A DNA stretch of 64,000 bases from Ceratorhiza oryzae-sativae (GCA_030998015.1 JARWMV010000236.1:1-64000); one strand, 5' to 3'; counted from the stretch's first letter, positions 11,568-22,563 are shown. A program made the numbers and translations. Notes: generated from the letters alone by a model not told the origin.

Positions 11568-13390
11568 ATGTCACAGAGACCACAAACTCGATCTCAAAGC
11601 AGAGTGGCAAATAGTAGGCCACAATCACCCAAACCCATTGCTTCCCCCAGAGGCTGAAGGTAACCCAGATGAGACCCTCCAAGGAATGCCAGGGGGGTTG
11701 CCACAAAACCCACACCAGTGGCTCAACCCAACCCCACTCGGGCCCCCATCCTGGGAGGGGAAATAGGGGGAATACCACTCCGCAGCCCTCAACCCCAATT
11801 CACCTGATAAATCCAGACCCAGAAGATATCTCAAATCCAGAGAGGGATGAGGTAGAAGATATGACCCGAACCATATACGAACAAGGCACGGCCTTGGCGG
11901 AAGAGGCAAGGACACAACCCCAGCCAGGTCCCGAACCATAGCCACTGCCAACCCTATTCACACCATTGCCACGCCATCAGGGCGGGGCTCAAGGAACTTA
12001 GAGACAATAATCATAGGGAACTAGAAAAGGCAATCACAGGTATAAATCAGTGTCAAATATCACTAACCCACAAGAAGGAAACGTGGACTGGATGGTAAGG
12101 TCAATGGAAACATCCAACAAAAATGTCCTCTATGTGGCAAAGAACCAGGACGACCTAAAAGCAGAAATGGGGAACCTGATAAAAGAATTAAAGGACATCT
12201 CCATGGAAATAAACCGGTACTGGGAATGCAAGAGCGAAAGCTTGAAAGCTTAGAGAAGAAAACTGAAAACACAGGGGAGATCCTAATCGCACTAGAACAA
12301 CGGGTAACCGATCTAGGAAATGAGCTCCAAAAACAACTGAAGCAGGAAGGCCAAGGGAAAGGACAGAAAGACCAGGGGAAGAACTAGGGTGGTCATAGGA
12401 AGCCCCTCACGATCCCCCTCAGCCTCCCCAGTACGAACACCCTTTCTGGGAAGAACCTTCCAGGCTGAGTCCACAATAAGACCCCGAACAGAACCTCCAT
12501 CCCAAGCAAACCAACCTACCCTTGCTGCAAACCACACTCCTAAGGAGGCGAACTAGGGAGACCCAGCAAATTTAATGGGAAAAAGGGAAGGAAGCAGAGA
12601 ACTTCATAATCAGCATGGAACTTTTCTTTGCTGACTATGACGAATCAGCCTTTGATGACCGAAAAAAGATATCTGCTGTGCTAATGAACATGGAGGATGG
12701 GGAAGCAGCAAACTGGGCACAACCTTACCCGGAAACTACTAGCAGGCGAACACACAGGTATTCTTGCATCCTGGAAGGATTTCAGGAAGGGATTCCTGGA
12801 TGCTTTTAATGACCCAGTCATAAAGGAAAAGACCATCCGGAAACTAAGGAAATTAACACAGACCAAGAGTGCATTGGATTATGCTACCCAATTCCGGATC
12901 CTGATCCAAGAGGTAGACTGGAACCAGGAAGCCCTCAAGGACCAATTCAGGGAAGGGTTAAAACCCAAGTACACAAGAGATCTTAAGGATTGAAGTACTG
13001 GCAAATGAGGCTGAAGGTCCATCATATACCTTAGATCAATTAATTGACTTTGCCTGCAAAATGGATGACATGCAGTTTGCAAACCAGAAAATGAATACAA
13101 GGACCAGCAACTCATCAAATTCAACCTGGGCACCAGCAAATACAAACAAGGGGGGAACAAGCCTTTAGGGACCAGCAGCAAACAGGGAATACCCAAACCA
13201 ACAACATGGTAAGGATACCAAACAGTGAAAAGGACAGGCAAGGAAAGAAGGACTCTGTATCAAATGCGGTAAATCAGGGCATGTCCTGAAGGACTGCCAG
13301 GCCAGTGGACCTACAACAAAGCTAAGATACAAGGGAAGGCCAGCAGACAAGTTGAGGAAGAAAGCAGCTCTGAGTCGGAAAACTAATTGG
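11568..13390 (+). pseudogene. gag: Gypsy-2 copy 1 Gag, broken
   Basis: Gag starts at ATG 11568 (MSQRPQTRSQSRVANSRP). It has a Pro-rich N-terminal part and the IHLINPDPEDISNPERDEVED motif. A helical coiled-coil-like segment follows (KNQDDLKAEMGNLIKELKD), then the gag capsid region (ELFFADYDESAFDD, GFLDAFNDPVIKEK, KSALDYATQFRIL) and a CCHC zinc knuckle (CIKCGKSGHVLKDC in copy 2). Single-base indels shift the frame near 11660, 11960, 12700 and 13250, so only fragments remain open. Copy 2 (30064-31220 and 45653-46365) shows the better-preserved protein. Confidence 0.82.
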
Positions 13391-13399
13391 TCCTACCAC

Positions 13400-16270
13400 T
13401 TCCATGTTGGAGGACCCCAATATAACCCCTACCACAGATGTATGTTACCTCAAGAAGTCTAGTAATCAATCAATAATATACACTACGTAGAGGGAATCAT
13501 GGAACCAGCTAAAGCTGATTGACTCAGGATCTTCAACCAACTTCATCGATAAGGCCTATTCAAGGGAAAAGGGATTCCAACCACTCCCCTCAAACACAAG
13601 AAATCAATTGTGGCCATTGATGGAAATGAAATCAAGGATGCCATAGAAGAAAGGGCAGAACTAAACATCGAAGTGGAAGGGAAGACACTAAAATGCTCCC
13701 TTTATGTAATGACCCTAGGTGACACAGACATAGTCCTAGGGAAAGAATGGCTTGAAGAAGCAGAACCTATCATAGATTGGAAAGACCTTACCATCTCATA
13801 CCCAGACAAATCAAGGCAAGGGCAGCAAGTGAAAGCCTACAAATCCCAGAAGAATTTAGGGATTTTGAAGACCTATTTGGGGAAGAAGGTTTCCGAGAAC
13901 TTCCACCCCACCAGGTAACCTAGACTTCAAAATGGACCTGATCGAGGGAGCGAGCTGCCAAAGCCTGCAAAGAGGTACAGTATGTGCCAGCAGAAACAAA
14001 GGCGCTCAGGGAGTACCTAGAGGAGGAACTAAGAAACGGAAAATAAGGCCCAGTCAGTCAGTTGTAGCTGCACCCTGTTTCTATGTGAACAAAGCAGATG
14101 GAGGGCTTAGGTTGGTAGTCGACTACTGTAAGATGAATGACATCACCAAGCCAGACAGGTTTCCACTTCCAATCCAAATAGAATTGATTGAGAGACTGAA
14201 GGACAACCATCTATTCAAAAATGGATGTTCGATGGGGGTTCAACAACATCAGGGTAAAAGAGGGAGACGAATGGAAAACAGCTTTCAGGACAGGAGAAGG
14301 CCAGTTTGAATGCTTGGTCATGCCATTTGGAGTAAAAGAAGGACCAAGAACCTTTACCAGGTTCATGATGGAAAAGTTCCGTGACATAATAGATGATTAT
14401 GTGGTAATCTACATGGACGATGTACTAGTGTTTTCCAGAAACAGGGAAGAACACGTACAACATGTCAGGGAAGTGTTAAGAAGAATGAGGGAAAACCACC
14501 TCTTCCTCAAACCACACAAGTGTCAGTTCTTTGTGAAGGAGGTAAGCTTCATTGGAATTGTCATATCCCCAGGAGGGATATCAATGGAAAAGGAAAAGGT
14601 AAAGGCAGTTCTAGAATGGCCAGAACCTAACACAGTAAAAGAAGTCCAAGCCTTCCTAGGCTTCGTGGGGTTCTATAGAAGGTGGATAGAGAAGTTTAGC
14701 ACCTTAGCCAAACCCCTCACAGATCTCACCAAAAAGATGTCAAATTCCTGTGGGAAAGAAAACAACAGGAAGCATTTGAAGCTATCAAAGAAGCAGTAGC
14801 AAGAGAACCGGTCCTGATCCACCCAAACCCAAACAGGCCATACATACTGGAAACAGATGCCTCAGGAGTGGCCATGGGGGCGTACTAAGCCAAAAGGGTG
14901 ATGACAACCGATTGCATCCAATTGCCTTCCTATCAAGAGCTTCACCCCACCAGAGAAAAATTATGACACCTACACAAGGAGTTGCTTGCAATTGTTAGGT
15001 CCTTAGAGCACTGGAGGTTATACTTAGAAGGGACAGAGGAACCTTGTGATATACACTGACCATAGGAACCTCCAGTACTGGCAAAATGCCCAGATGTGGA
15101 ATAGAAGGCATGCCAGATGGTATCTCACTCTGGCACCCTTCAATTTTCAGATTGTGTATAGACCAGGGAAACTCTCACAGAAGCCAGATGCCCTTTCCAG
15201 AAGGAGCGACCATGGGGATACCCCTATGGAACCACAGATCATGATTCCAGAAGAAAGGTTCATAGGTTTCATGGCAGAAGTACAGGGGAATTTCTGGGAA
15301 GAGCTTAAAGAAGCTCAGGAAGAAGACGAAATCTATCAGATCCTTAAGGCTGAGCATGGCAAATAAAGAACAACTACCGCCCTCAGTACAGAAGGAATTT
15401 AGACGTATGAAATGAAGGAGGGCCTATTAAGGTATGACAATAGGCTCTACATCCCAGATGACAAGGACTTGAGGTTGAGTCTCCTTGAGGAGTGCCATGA
15501 CGCCCCAGTGGCAGGTCATCAGGGACAAGCCCAACACTAGAATTACTATCAAGGGATTACTATTGGCCAGGAATGAAGGCCCAAGTAAACCGATATGTGG
15601 AATCTTGTGAAACATGTGTCAAAGAAGCAAAGGACACAAACAAGGCTCCCCTGAAGTCCTTACCAATCCCATGGAAACCATGGGCAGATGTCGCATATGA
15701 TTTCATCATCAAATTACCTGTCTCAAAGGGGTACACAGTATCTTGACAGTTGTAGATCGCTTCTCCCGCAGGCCCATTTTGTACCATGTCTGGAGAGCAC
15801 CAATGCAGAAGAACTGGCAGAAATATTCATAAGGGAGTATGGAGACATCACGGACCCCAGAAACCACTGTCTCAGACTGAGGGCCAACCTTTAACAGCCA
15901 ATTCCTAAAAGCCCTATACAAAGGAATTGGGACAAAGCCCAGATTCTCCACTGCTTTCCATCCAGAAACAGATGGTCTGTCGGAAAGGACAAATCAATGG
16001 GTAGAAGGGTTCTTAAGAACCTTCTGCAATTATAGACAAGATGATTGGGTAAAATGGTTACCCATTGCTGAATTCTGCCATAACAACCATGTAAATGCTA
16101 CAACAGGACAAACCCCATTTGAAACTGTATATGGAAAAAACCCAAGATGGGTTGTCCGAGAGGGAGAAGAACTGTCTGAGGCACCTGCTGCAGACAACAT
16201 GCATACTCAAATGGAAAAAGTATGGGATGAGGCAAGAGCCTCAATGGAATTACACCAACAAATGGAAAAG
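13400..16270 (+). pseudogene. pol: Gypsy-2 copy 1 Pol (protease, RT, RNase H, integrase), broken and 3'-truncated
   Basis: The protease Asp motif (LIDSGSSTNFIDK) is near 13520. RT follows with VMPFGVKEGP and the active site YMDD at 14410-14421. RNase H has ETDASGVAMG and TDHRNLQYW, and the integrase has the YYWPGMK zinc region and core. Several frameshifts break the frame, for example near 13930, 14200, 14880 and 15540. The protein ends at about 16270, where a deletion joins integrase sequence directly to the leader of the Rep gene; the chromodomain is missing in this copy. Confidence 0.87.
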
Positions 16271-16336
16271 AAAGGGTATATCTAGGGGACACCTTTGGGG
16301 GTAAAAGGGGCTATCATTTCATGCCCTCCCCACAAG

Positions 16337-17650
16337 ATGCATCTACCTCAAAAAGCACCAATAATGCTAAGCAAAGATGGCTCGAATGTGGGAACACCCC
16401 AGCCAAACAAATCAAGCGCAGGGTGGAGGTCAGCATCACCATTGCTGGCACCCTCAGAATCAAGCCAAGCCCCCTCACCCACTTCTACACAGCTTACACT
16501 GACAGATTGCAGGTCTGAAGAGCCGACTGAAACCGCACAGGCCCCCTGATTCTGTGTCCAGACCAGGGCAGTGCTGCTGACCTGGTCAAAGCTATGCGAT
16601 CAGCCCTCAAGTGGGCTTGCCGCCTGATATGAGGTGTTCTGCCGCCACCAGCCCAATCACTGGGCAACCTTAGCTGTGGTCGAACAGCACAACCTGGAGG
16701 AGCCAAACTACAACCCAACCTGGCCCCTGCACATCCACACCCTCTCCATCAGTCAGGAATGGAAGGGCAGGTGGAACACCCAGAACACAGGGTTCTGGGA
16801 CTTCAAGGGGCAACACCCCAACATACAGCCCAAAGACCTCAAGGATGGGCCTGGAGGCAACCCAGCAAGGGATGCCTTCAACTATCTCTGGAAGGATGTT
16901 GGAGCTAATGGCAAGGAGATAGAGGATATGATGGCAGGAGACCTGACCTTGGAAAGGTTGGAGGAGATCCTGGTGAAGGGAAAGGGTGGAAAATGGTCAA
17001 GGATGGAGGCAGACTTGGAGGATGGGATGGAGATTGTCACCTTGGTGACGAAACAGGAGTACTACCAGGTGTTCAAGCGCCTTTGCCCCCTCCAGATGGT
17101 GACAACATGGAACTTGGTACAAGCATATGCTGAGTACACATACAAGGAAGACTGGGGTGGCATGCCTGCAATCCCTGTGGAGTTAGAGGTCCTGGAAGAC
17201 TGGGAGCACAGCAACTGAGCAGACATATGGTTTGCCAAGGAGGTTGAGAAGAGGGGAAGAGGGGTGCACCATTGCATCCTGGTGATAGAAGGAGAAACTG
17301 GAACAGGGAAAATGGCATATGCACAATCCAAGGGCTGCCACAGCCGGATGTGCAATGTGTGGAATGTGGGCAACTTGTCGGAAGATGCTGACATTTGGAT
17401 CCTGGATGACATGGTCCAGTCAAACAGGAAGTACTTGCTCAAGGCCCTGAGCCAGTACAAGGCAGACTTCATGGGCAGGTACACGCATGTGAAATCGATG
17501 AAGGTACAGCTGACAGTTATTCTGGGAAATAGCCAGTCAGCAATCATGAAGTGTTGGTTGGACATAGAGGGGGAAGAAGGGGACTTATGGGTATCAAGAA
17601 ATGTAGAATGGGTGTACGCAGGAGGAAAACCATTCTTTGTATTCCCTTAG
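16337..17650 (+). pseudogene. rep: CRESS-DNA-type replication initiator (Rep), broken
   Basis: A Rep-like gene in one frame from ATG 16337 to TAG 17648, about 437 codons, on the same strand as the retrotransposon. Known Reps of circular ssDNA viruses pair an HUH endonuclease with a superfamily 3 helicase. Visible here: motif I (VLLTW), motif II (HIH), motif III (Tyr-Leu-Trp-Lys), an HPNI block, then Walker A, Walker B (DIWILDDM) and motif C (VILGNS). The layout resembles geminivirus-type Rep, and endogenous Rep copies are known from fungal genomes. Damage: in-frame TGA at 16547, 16625 and 17216, and the Walker A threonine position reads methionine. The gene sits between pol and the polypurine tract, as in copy 2. 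It cannot encode a working protein. Confidence 0.85.
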
Positions 17651-17784
17651 AATAATTTACTGTATTGTACAACTTCTGCTATGCCCATCCAAACAGTCAG
17701 GGCATTCTGAGAAGAAGCAGACAACTCCTCACCCCTAAATAACCTCCACAACAAAGAAAAGAAAAAACAATTTCATGTAATGAA

Positions 17785-17879
17785 GAGGTTAAGGGGTCTA
17801 GCCTGACTCAGCCTGACCTCATCGAACGATACTGAATCAGCTGAAAGGTTGTTGGTTCAAGTCCAGTGCCCTTAACCTC
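17785..17879 (+). other. tRNA-like hairpin after Rep, Gypsy-2 copy 1
   Basis: An 11-bp perfect inverted repeat, GAGGTTAAGGG and CCCTTAACCTC, encloses 73 bases. The 3' part has GGTTCAAGTCC, a match to the pol III B-box consensus GWTCRANNC, inside a 5-bp stem as in a tRNA T-arm. The A-box (TAGCCTGACTC) is imperfect and I cannot draw a convincing anticodon arm, so I do not assign an amino acid. Copy 2 has the same 95-nt unit. It could be a degraded class II tRNA, a SINE-like piece or an RNA element of the transposon. Confidence 0.4.
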
Positions 17880-17946
17880 CTTGGTGCATGAGATTCCTTT
17901 TGCATAAGGATCTAAACCATGTCTTGAGGTCCCCCAAGACATGTCC

Positions 17947-17960
17947 AAAGGGGGGGATAA
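17947..17960 (+). other. Polypurine tract, Gypsy-2 copy 1
   Basis: AAAGGGGGGGATAA lies immediately before the 3' LTR and is identical in copy 2 (53229-53242). This is where plus-strand priming is expected in LTR retrotransposons. Confidence 0.75.
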
Positions 17961-18743
17961 TGTTATGACCTGTCAAATGGACATAACAGAATAACCGAAT
18001 CTTTTTATGGATTTATGGCATTTTTCCTAAGCAGAACAAGCCATAAACAAGGTCACATGACCTTGGCACTTAACCGGCGCTTACAGTGGTTACCCTGAAC
18101 TTGCTCCAGCATTTCTCTCCCTTGTTACTTGGAGTGAGGAGCAAGTTGTCATGTGATCTTGGTGCTTATGGCAGGATCACATGATCTCAGTGCCTACAGT
18201 GGTTACCCTGAACTTGCTCCAGCATTTCTCTCCCTTGTTACTTGGAGTGAGGTGCAAGTTGTCATGTGATCTTGGCACTTATGGCAGGATCACATGATCT
18301 CAGTGCCTACAGTGGTTACCCTGAACTTGCTCCAGCATTTCTCTCCATTGTTACTTGGAGTGAGGAGCGAGTTGTCATGTGATCTTGGTGCTTACAGCAG
18401 GATCACATGACCTCAGTGCCTACCCCTCAGACCTCATGCAGCTCTATAAGATTTGGAGCTGCACAAACTTAAGACAAACAATTATCTAACCCATAGTACT
18501 GTACATAACCTGCACCTACTGTGGATTGTGTTTAGATAATAGATCCACAGCCACCACAGCCACAGGCATATATAAGAAGGATAAAGCAAGACTGGACGCC
18601 TCAGCTTGCTTTATCTTGTCAACCACCATAGACCATAGCAAACACTGTAACTAGAACACTCAAATACATACTGCATAGCACCAAACTGTCAATGCAGCCA
18701 CTACTTAAGTGCTTTGCAAGGAAGCATCCAGAGGGTCACGACA
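17961..18743 (+). repeat. Gypsy-2 copy 1 3' LTR (783 bp)
   Basis: TGTTATGACC to GGGTCACGACA, followed by the target duplication ACCAT. It is 115 bp longer than its partner because it has three rather than two ~113-bp internal repeats (starting at 18082, 18196 and 18309). A TATA box (GCATATATAAG) is near 18567. Most CACGTG-type sites have decayed to CATGTG or CACATG. Confidence 0.92.
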
Positions 18744-18748
18744 ACCAT

Positions 18749-19408
18749 GGAGCATACATCTACAGGATTTACACCTTCTTATCTTCTTTTAGGATTTGAA
18801 CCACTTTGACCCTCAGATTTACTTACTTCTACTGGTAAAGCTTTAGCCAGACCCTCTGTAGAAGATCCTAAGACTGTTGACTTCAATGAGATGATGAATG
18901 CAATTTGCTCTCAAGCTCAGGATGCCTTGAAATTGGCTCAGGCCCACATGGAGGATCAATACAACAAGAACCATAGTTATCTTGATCTACAGGAAGGAGA
19001 TTTGGTCATGCTGAATCCACATTCCCTGAACCCTTTGAAGTTCTAGAGAAGCTTTCAGATGTAACTTATTGCATCATGATTCCAGCCAGCTACAAGATTC
19101 ACCCTGTGATTAATATAGCTCATCTGGAACCTTATTATAGAGATAAAGATGGTACAGACCATCCCAAGAAACATCTGAATAGATCTGACTTTGACAAGGA
19201 ACCTGAATGGGAAGTGGAAGAGATTCTGGGATTCTGGATGAAAAGATAGTCAAGAAAGGACAGAGAAAACAGTGTCAATATCTCACAAGATTCGTGGGTT
19301 ATCCACCTGAATGAGATGAATGGTTATCCAGGCAGCAGTTGAGAAATGCTCCCAGGATCCTCAAGGAATGGGAGCTTAAGCAACGCCTCAAGACATCTAA
19401 GAAGTCTT
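18749..19408 (+). pseudogene. pol: Gypsy-1 copy 1 integrase C-terminus and chromodomain, broken
   Basis: This continues the integrase cut at 10779. Recognisable parts are the GFTPSYLLLGFEP-like segment, the HMEDQYNKNHSYLDLQEGD segment, HPVINIAHLEP and a C-terminal chromodomain (PEWEVEEIL ... RFVGYPPE). Chromodomains steer chromovirus integration toward marked chromatin. Relative to copy 2 there is a deletion of about 60 bases near 19030, a duplicated GGATTC near 19232 and a TGA at about 19312, so the frame is lost. Confidence 0.85.
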
Positions 19409-19529
19409 AACCCTTTCCTGAAAATCATTCCAAGAACAACATGTGATTTCTCTGTTGTTTGTTTACTGACAAAGTCATTTTATAGATATAAGTCAACTAG
19501 CATTTACCACTGGAAACACCACACCAACC

Positions 19530-19985
19530 ATGGCCAACCTCATTCTCATCATTGCTGTAACTCTCCCAATTGCCCTCATGGTAATTGCCACTCTTTACTA
19601 CCTCTACAGTCTTGGGGAAGACTTTATATGGGTCGCACATGGACAAAAGGTGGTAATTGAGTACTCCAACCTGGAGTGCACCATCACTGTCACTGGCAGA
19701 GTGGTGATCTCTCTGCCATACAAGCTGGTGTACTTCAGCAGGCAGAGAACCCTCTGGACTGTCAAGCCAGCCAACATCCTCTCCATAGCATTGGTGAGGA
19801 ATTGAAGGCAGTACAGCCCTTACAGGGGTCCAGGCAACAGAGGCATGCCCTCTGAGCTATTTATCCTGCCAGATCATCCATGCTGTAAGTCCAAAATCTA
19901 TTTACTGGGTTTAATGCTTAAGGTACTGGACAGATCAAATGCAAGGGATGGAGTGACAGCAATACCTTGGATCTTTTCTACAACT
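19530..19985 (+). pseudogene. Gypsy-1 accessory ORF 1: small membrane protein, broken
   Basis: Starts MANLILIIAVTLPIALMVIA, a strong N-terminal hydrophobic helix, followed by a basic/polar domain (VVISLPYKLVYFSRQRTLW, NILSIALVRN). TGA at 19803 truncates it where copy 2 encodes His, and a stretch of about 50 bp at 19885-19934 is absent from copy 2. It lies 120 bp after the integrase, in the position where some gypsy elements carry envelope-like genes, but at about 136 residues it is too small for a typical envelope and I see no fusion or protease site. Function unknown. Confidence 0.65.
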
Positions 19986-20448
19986 GTAGATAAGATAACC
20001 CAAGCTTGGTAAGTCAGATCTCTCCCAATCATCTTATCAAGTCTACTGATCTATTTGGATTGATCAAATCTAGTCCCCATCCAGAAACTTTTCCCCTTAT
20101 CCTCCCTTTAAGTCTTGTACCAGAACTTTCTGTATATAGATTTAAAGTATAAGGTTGTCTGATCCCCTAAGCAATCATCAGAATGAGTCACTGCAAAGTA
20201 ATCTCAGTTGACTGCTTGGACCAATCACCAGCTGCAAGGTTTAAGGACTAGATAAGAAAGATCTGAAAGGATCAACATGTGATAACTGTACAGATAACAG
20301 CAGAGCGCACTCTATTTGGCCAGTTACAAGCTTCTTTTACTTGGAGTAGGCTTCCTATTGGCAACTGGATGTGAAATACATGCAGTTTAAGATTTTTGTG
20401 TTGTCTCCAAGGTACAACAGCTGTATACTGCACAGTTTACCCTCTAAA
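19986..20448 (+). other. Spacer between accessory ORFs 1 and 2
   Basis: About 460 bp with no open frame in either copy (copy 2: 34728-35188) but well conserved between them. It contains a GTAAGT at 20011 that could be a 5' splice site and a TATATAGA at about 20134. It may be a promoter and 5' leader for accessory ORF 2; nothing else is evident. Confidence 0.35.
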
Positions 20449-21285
20449 CATGTCTGACTACTTGATTGAATGTCCCCAGACTCCCAGCACTCATCTGGAC
20501 ATTCTGGAGCATTGCTTTATGGGCCTCAGATGGGAATGCACCAGGGTGTGATCTCAAAACAGGCAGAATAGGTGACAATCTAAAAGGAAGGGCATTGAGC
20601 CTGCCCCAGATGTGCCTCTTCCTGTGTATCCCAATCCAGCACCCTCTCCCCTCTATCCTCCACTTCCAACTTGTCCAGTGGAAGCTCCCAGTCAAGGCCC
20701 TCATTTTGAGATTGGATGGCTAACTCCCCCCTCTCCAGGGTTGGAGCCAACCCCATTTGATCTGGTTTTGATGCATGGATGGGGCAGGAGGGATGAAAGG
20801 CCTGTGCCTCCCCCAAGGAGCATAAGCCCTGTTGACTATGAGGAATTCCTGGAGAGGATGGACTGGTAAGTTCTTGACTTTGATTGAGTCAAGATCTAAA
20901 GCTGATCTGTTTAGGGATTATGCATATTTGCCCCATGAGGCTTCCAGAGGGCCTTCCATACTCTCTGAAGAGCCTAGTGATGGGGAATATGACTCAGGAG
21001 AAGAGCTTCCTGAATATCAGTGAGTTTGCTTCTTTTGAGTCATGATCTAAAATTGACTTGTTTAGACTTGCTTACCCTCCTTCCCCTTCTCCTGAATATC
21101 AGCCAGAATCACCCTCTGACTCAATTTCTGATGGAACTGAGTCATCTGGTGACCTTCTGGTGACAGAGTTGGCCTTAGAAAGTAGGGTACAGGAGCTGAA
21201 TAGGGAACTGGTGGAAGAAGTAGGAAACCTCAGAGCTGCTCAAAGATGTCTGAGGGATATCTTGGAGACCAATGACATGTACTAG
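20449..21285 (+). pseudogene. Gypsy-1 accessory ORF 2: three-exon acidic/Pro-rich protein, broken
   Basis: Same gene as 34727-33892 in copy 2. Exon 1 is 20449-20865 (start MSDYLIECPQTPSTHLDILE), intron 1 20866-20914, exon 2 20915-21019, intron 2 21020-21065, exon 3 21066-21285, ending at TAG. Both introns have GT and AG ends and keep the frame. Exon 3 ends in a charged helix (ELNRELVEEVGNLRAAQ). Stops in exon 1, for example TGA at about 20548 where copy 2 has CGA, break this copy. Function unknown; the charged helix could mediate dimerisation. Confidence 0.7.
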
Positions 21286-21387
21286 TTTGGTTTGCTTGGA
21301 ATTCATGTGATTGTCCCCCACTTCCACCTGTGTGAACTTCAGGGACAACCCTGTAATTTCAAGGAGAAAACTAAGATGTCTCTTAGC

Positions 21388-21395
21388 TATAAAGG
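21388..21395 (+). promoter_or_regulatory. TATA box before accessory ORF 3
   Basis: TATAAAGG lies about 100 bp upstream of the accessory ORF 3 start. Copy 2 has TATAAAAA at the matching place (complement of 33782-33789). An internal promoter would allow this gene to be made apart from the genomic RNA. Confidence 0.45.
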
Positions 21396-21491
21396 CAGCC
21401 CTTGAGAGCCCTCTCTCCTCAGTGGTTCAACACCCTCCAGTTCTACAGTTCTATTACTCTTTCATCTTCATATTCTCATCTTCTTTCCACC

Positions 21492-22544
21492 ATGTAGACT
21501 CCTCCCTCCATGTTGAATGAGGTCCCGATTTTGGCCAGCATCAACTTGATCCTGTCCTGCAAGCACTTCCATGTGTTTGCTAGTGTCATGCATAAGGGGG
21601 AGAGTAATTTCTTCAGTGGCCCATCCATCCTTGAGTGCAAGTTCAGGGAGGGCATTGAAGTACAGCACAGTGTAGGTCAGAGCTGGTATAAGGATGGCTG
21701 GTACCTGAGTGACCAAACTATTCATGCTCTTACTGATGCTCTATTTCAATTGCATGACTGTGTTGCCACTTTCTGCAATAATCGATGCCTTAAGAAGGCT
21801 GAGGCTTTGAACAGCTTTGGAGTGGACTCACCTCTGTATGTGCAATTTAGGGTGGCAAATATTGCTTACCCTCTAGAGCCAGAAAAGGGTTTTCATATCC
21901 AGGACTGGCATGAGCCTTTTGATTCCTTCCCCAACCTGATCTACACAGTAGTTTGTCTCCAAATCTGGGGCAATCACATGCTGAGTGCCTTGAACCATCT
22001 GGCTCTCTCTAGAGGGCTTATTCCAGATGAAGGACACTTGCTGGAGCTTCCTCCTGTGCCCTGTGGGGTTCTGGCATTTGCCCAGTGCACCTGGGATAAA
22101 AATTTGCTGGGGCACCCTTATGGGAACTTGGAGTTGCCTACAGATGATGGAGTCCCTGCTGTTTGGGGAAACAATGTAGTAGGTGCTGCTAAGCTCATGC
22201 TCTCTTCATTGCTGACTCTTAATAAGTGCTATCCAGTGGCCCTATCAGAATAATATTCTCATAGGGCAGCTAAGGCTAAATATGAAGAATGGTGGGCAGG
22301 GCAGAAAGATGAGGAGCTTAATGCTTGTCTTAGAGCTTTCTTTGGGGAGAAAGCCTCTGAGACTGCAGAACCTTCTTTGAGCCCTGAGCCATCTCTTTGA
22401 GATGAAGGGTCAGATTCTGAGACTCTCAGTGGCTCCTGCCCTCCTTCACCTCCCAGTACTCCTGAACCTTGTCCTAACAACAAAGGAAAGGAAAGGGAGC
22501 ACATTTACATCAGCTCTGATGATGAGGGATATGATTCTCTCTAA
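21492..22544 (+). pseudogene. Gypsy-1 accessory ORF 3: variable protein with SUMO-interaction-like tail, broken
   Basis: One frame runs from ATG 21492 to TAA 22542 (351 codons). Codon 2 is TAG (CAG in copy 2), and further stops lie at 22251 and about 22398. It is homologous to copy 2 (33694-32556): shared signatures are FREGIEV/FRDGIEV, DGWY, VDSPLY, and a Trp-rich C-terminal half. Amino-acid identity is only about 40% by eye, whereas flanking DNA is over 90% identical. The C-terminus IYISSDDEGYDSL is conserved in both and looks like a SUMO-interacting motif (hydrophobic core followed by Ser and acidic residues). No family recognised. Confidence 0.65.
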
Positions 22545-22563
22545 CATGAGTTGACATGCCAGA

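Larger units (their letters stand above)
10780..18743 (+). mobile_element. Gypsy-2 copy 1, chromovirus carrying a Rep gene (decayed)
   Basis: A complete LTR element of 7,964 bp inserted in the Gypsy-1 integrase with target duplication ACCAT (10775-10779, 18744-18748). The LTR ends are TGTTATGA and TCACRACA. Order: LTR, gag, protease, RT, RNase H, integrase, Rep gene, tRNA-like hairpin, polypurine tract, LTR. Compared with copy 2 it lacks about 2.3 kb (the equivalent of 49240-51553: integrase C-terminus, chromodomain and two accessory ORFs), with the junction near 16270. Many CpG-type stops and single-base deletions show it is inactive. Confidence 0.93.

Noticed and set aside
16337..17650. A live or free circular virus genome
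   Set aside because: The Rep lies inside an LTR retrotransposon, has in-frame stops and a changed Walker A, and no circular junction, capsid gene or standard origin is visible.
16337..17650. Helitron RepHel
   Set aside because: The helicase is superfamily 3 type (Walker A, B, motif C in about 80 residues), not the SF1 Pif1-like helicase of Helitrons, and no Helitron ends are seen.
19885..19934. A mini-insertion with TGTAAG...GGACA ends in accessory ORF 1 of copy 1
   Set aside because: About 50 bp, no target duplication and no match elsewhere in the window; could equally be a deletion in copy 2.
19530..19985. Retroviral envelope gene
   Set aside because: Only position and an N-terminal hydrophobic segment fit; the product is too short and lacks fusion, cleavage or second membrane segments.
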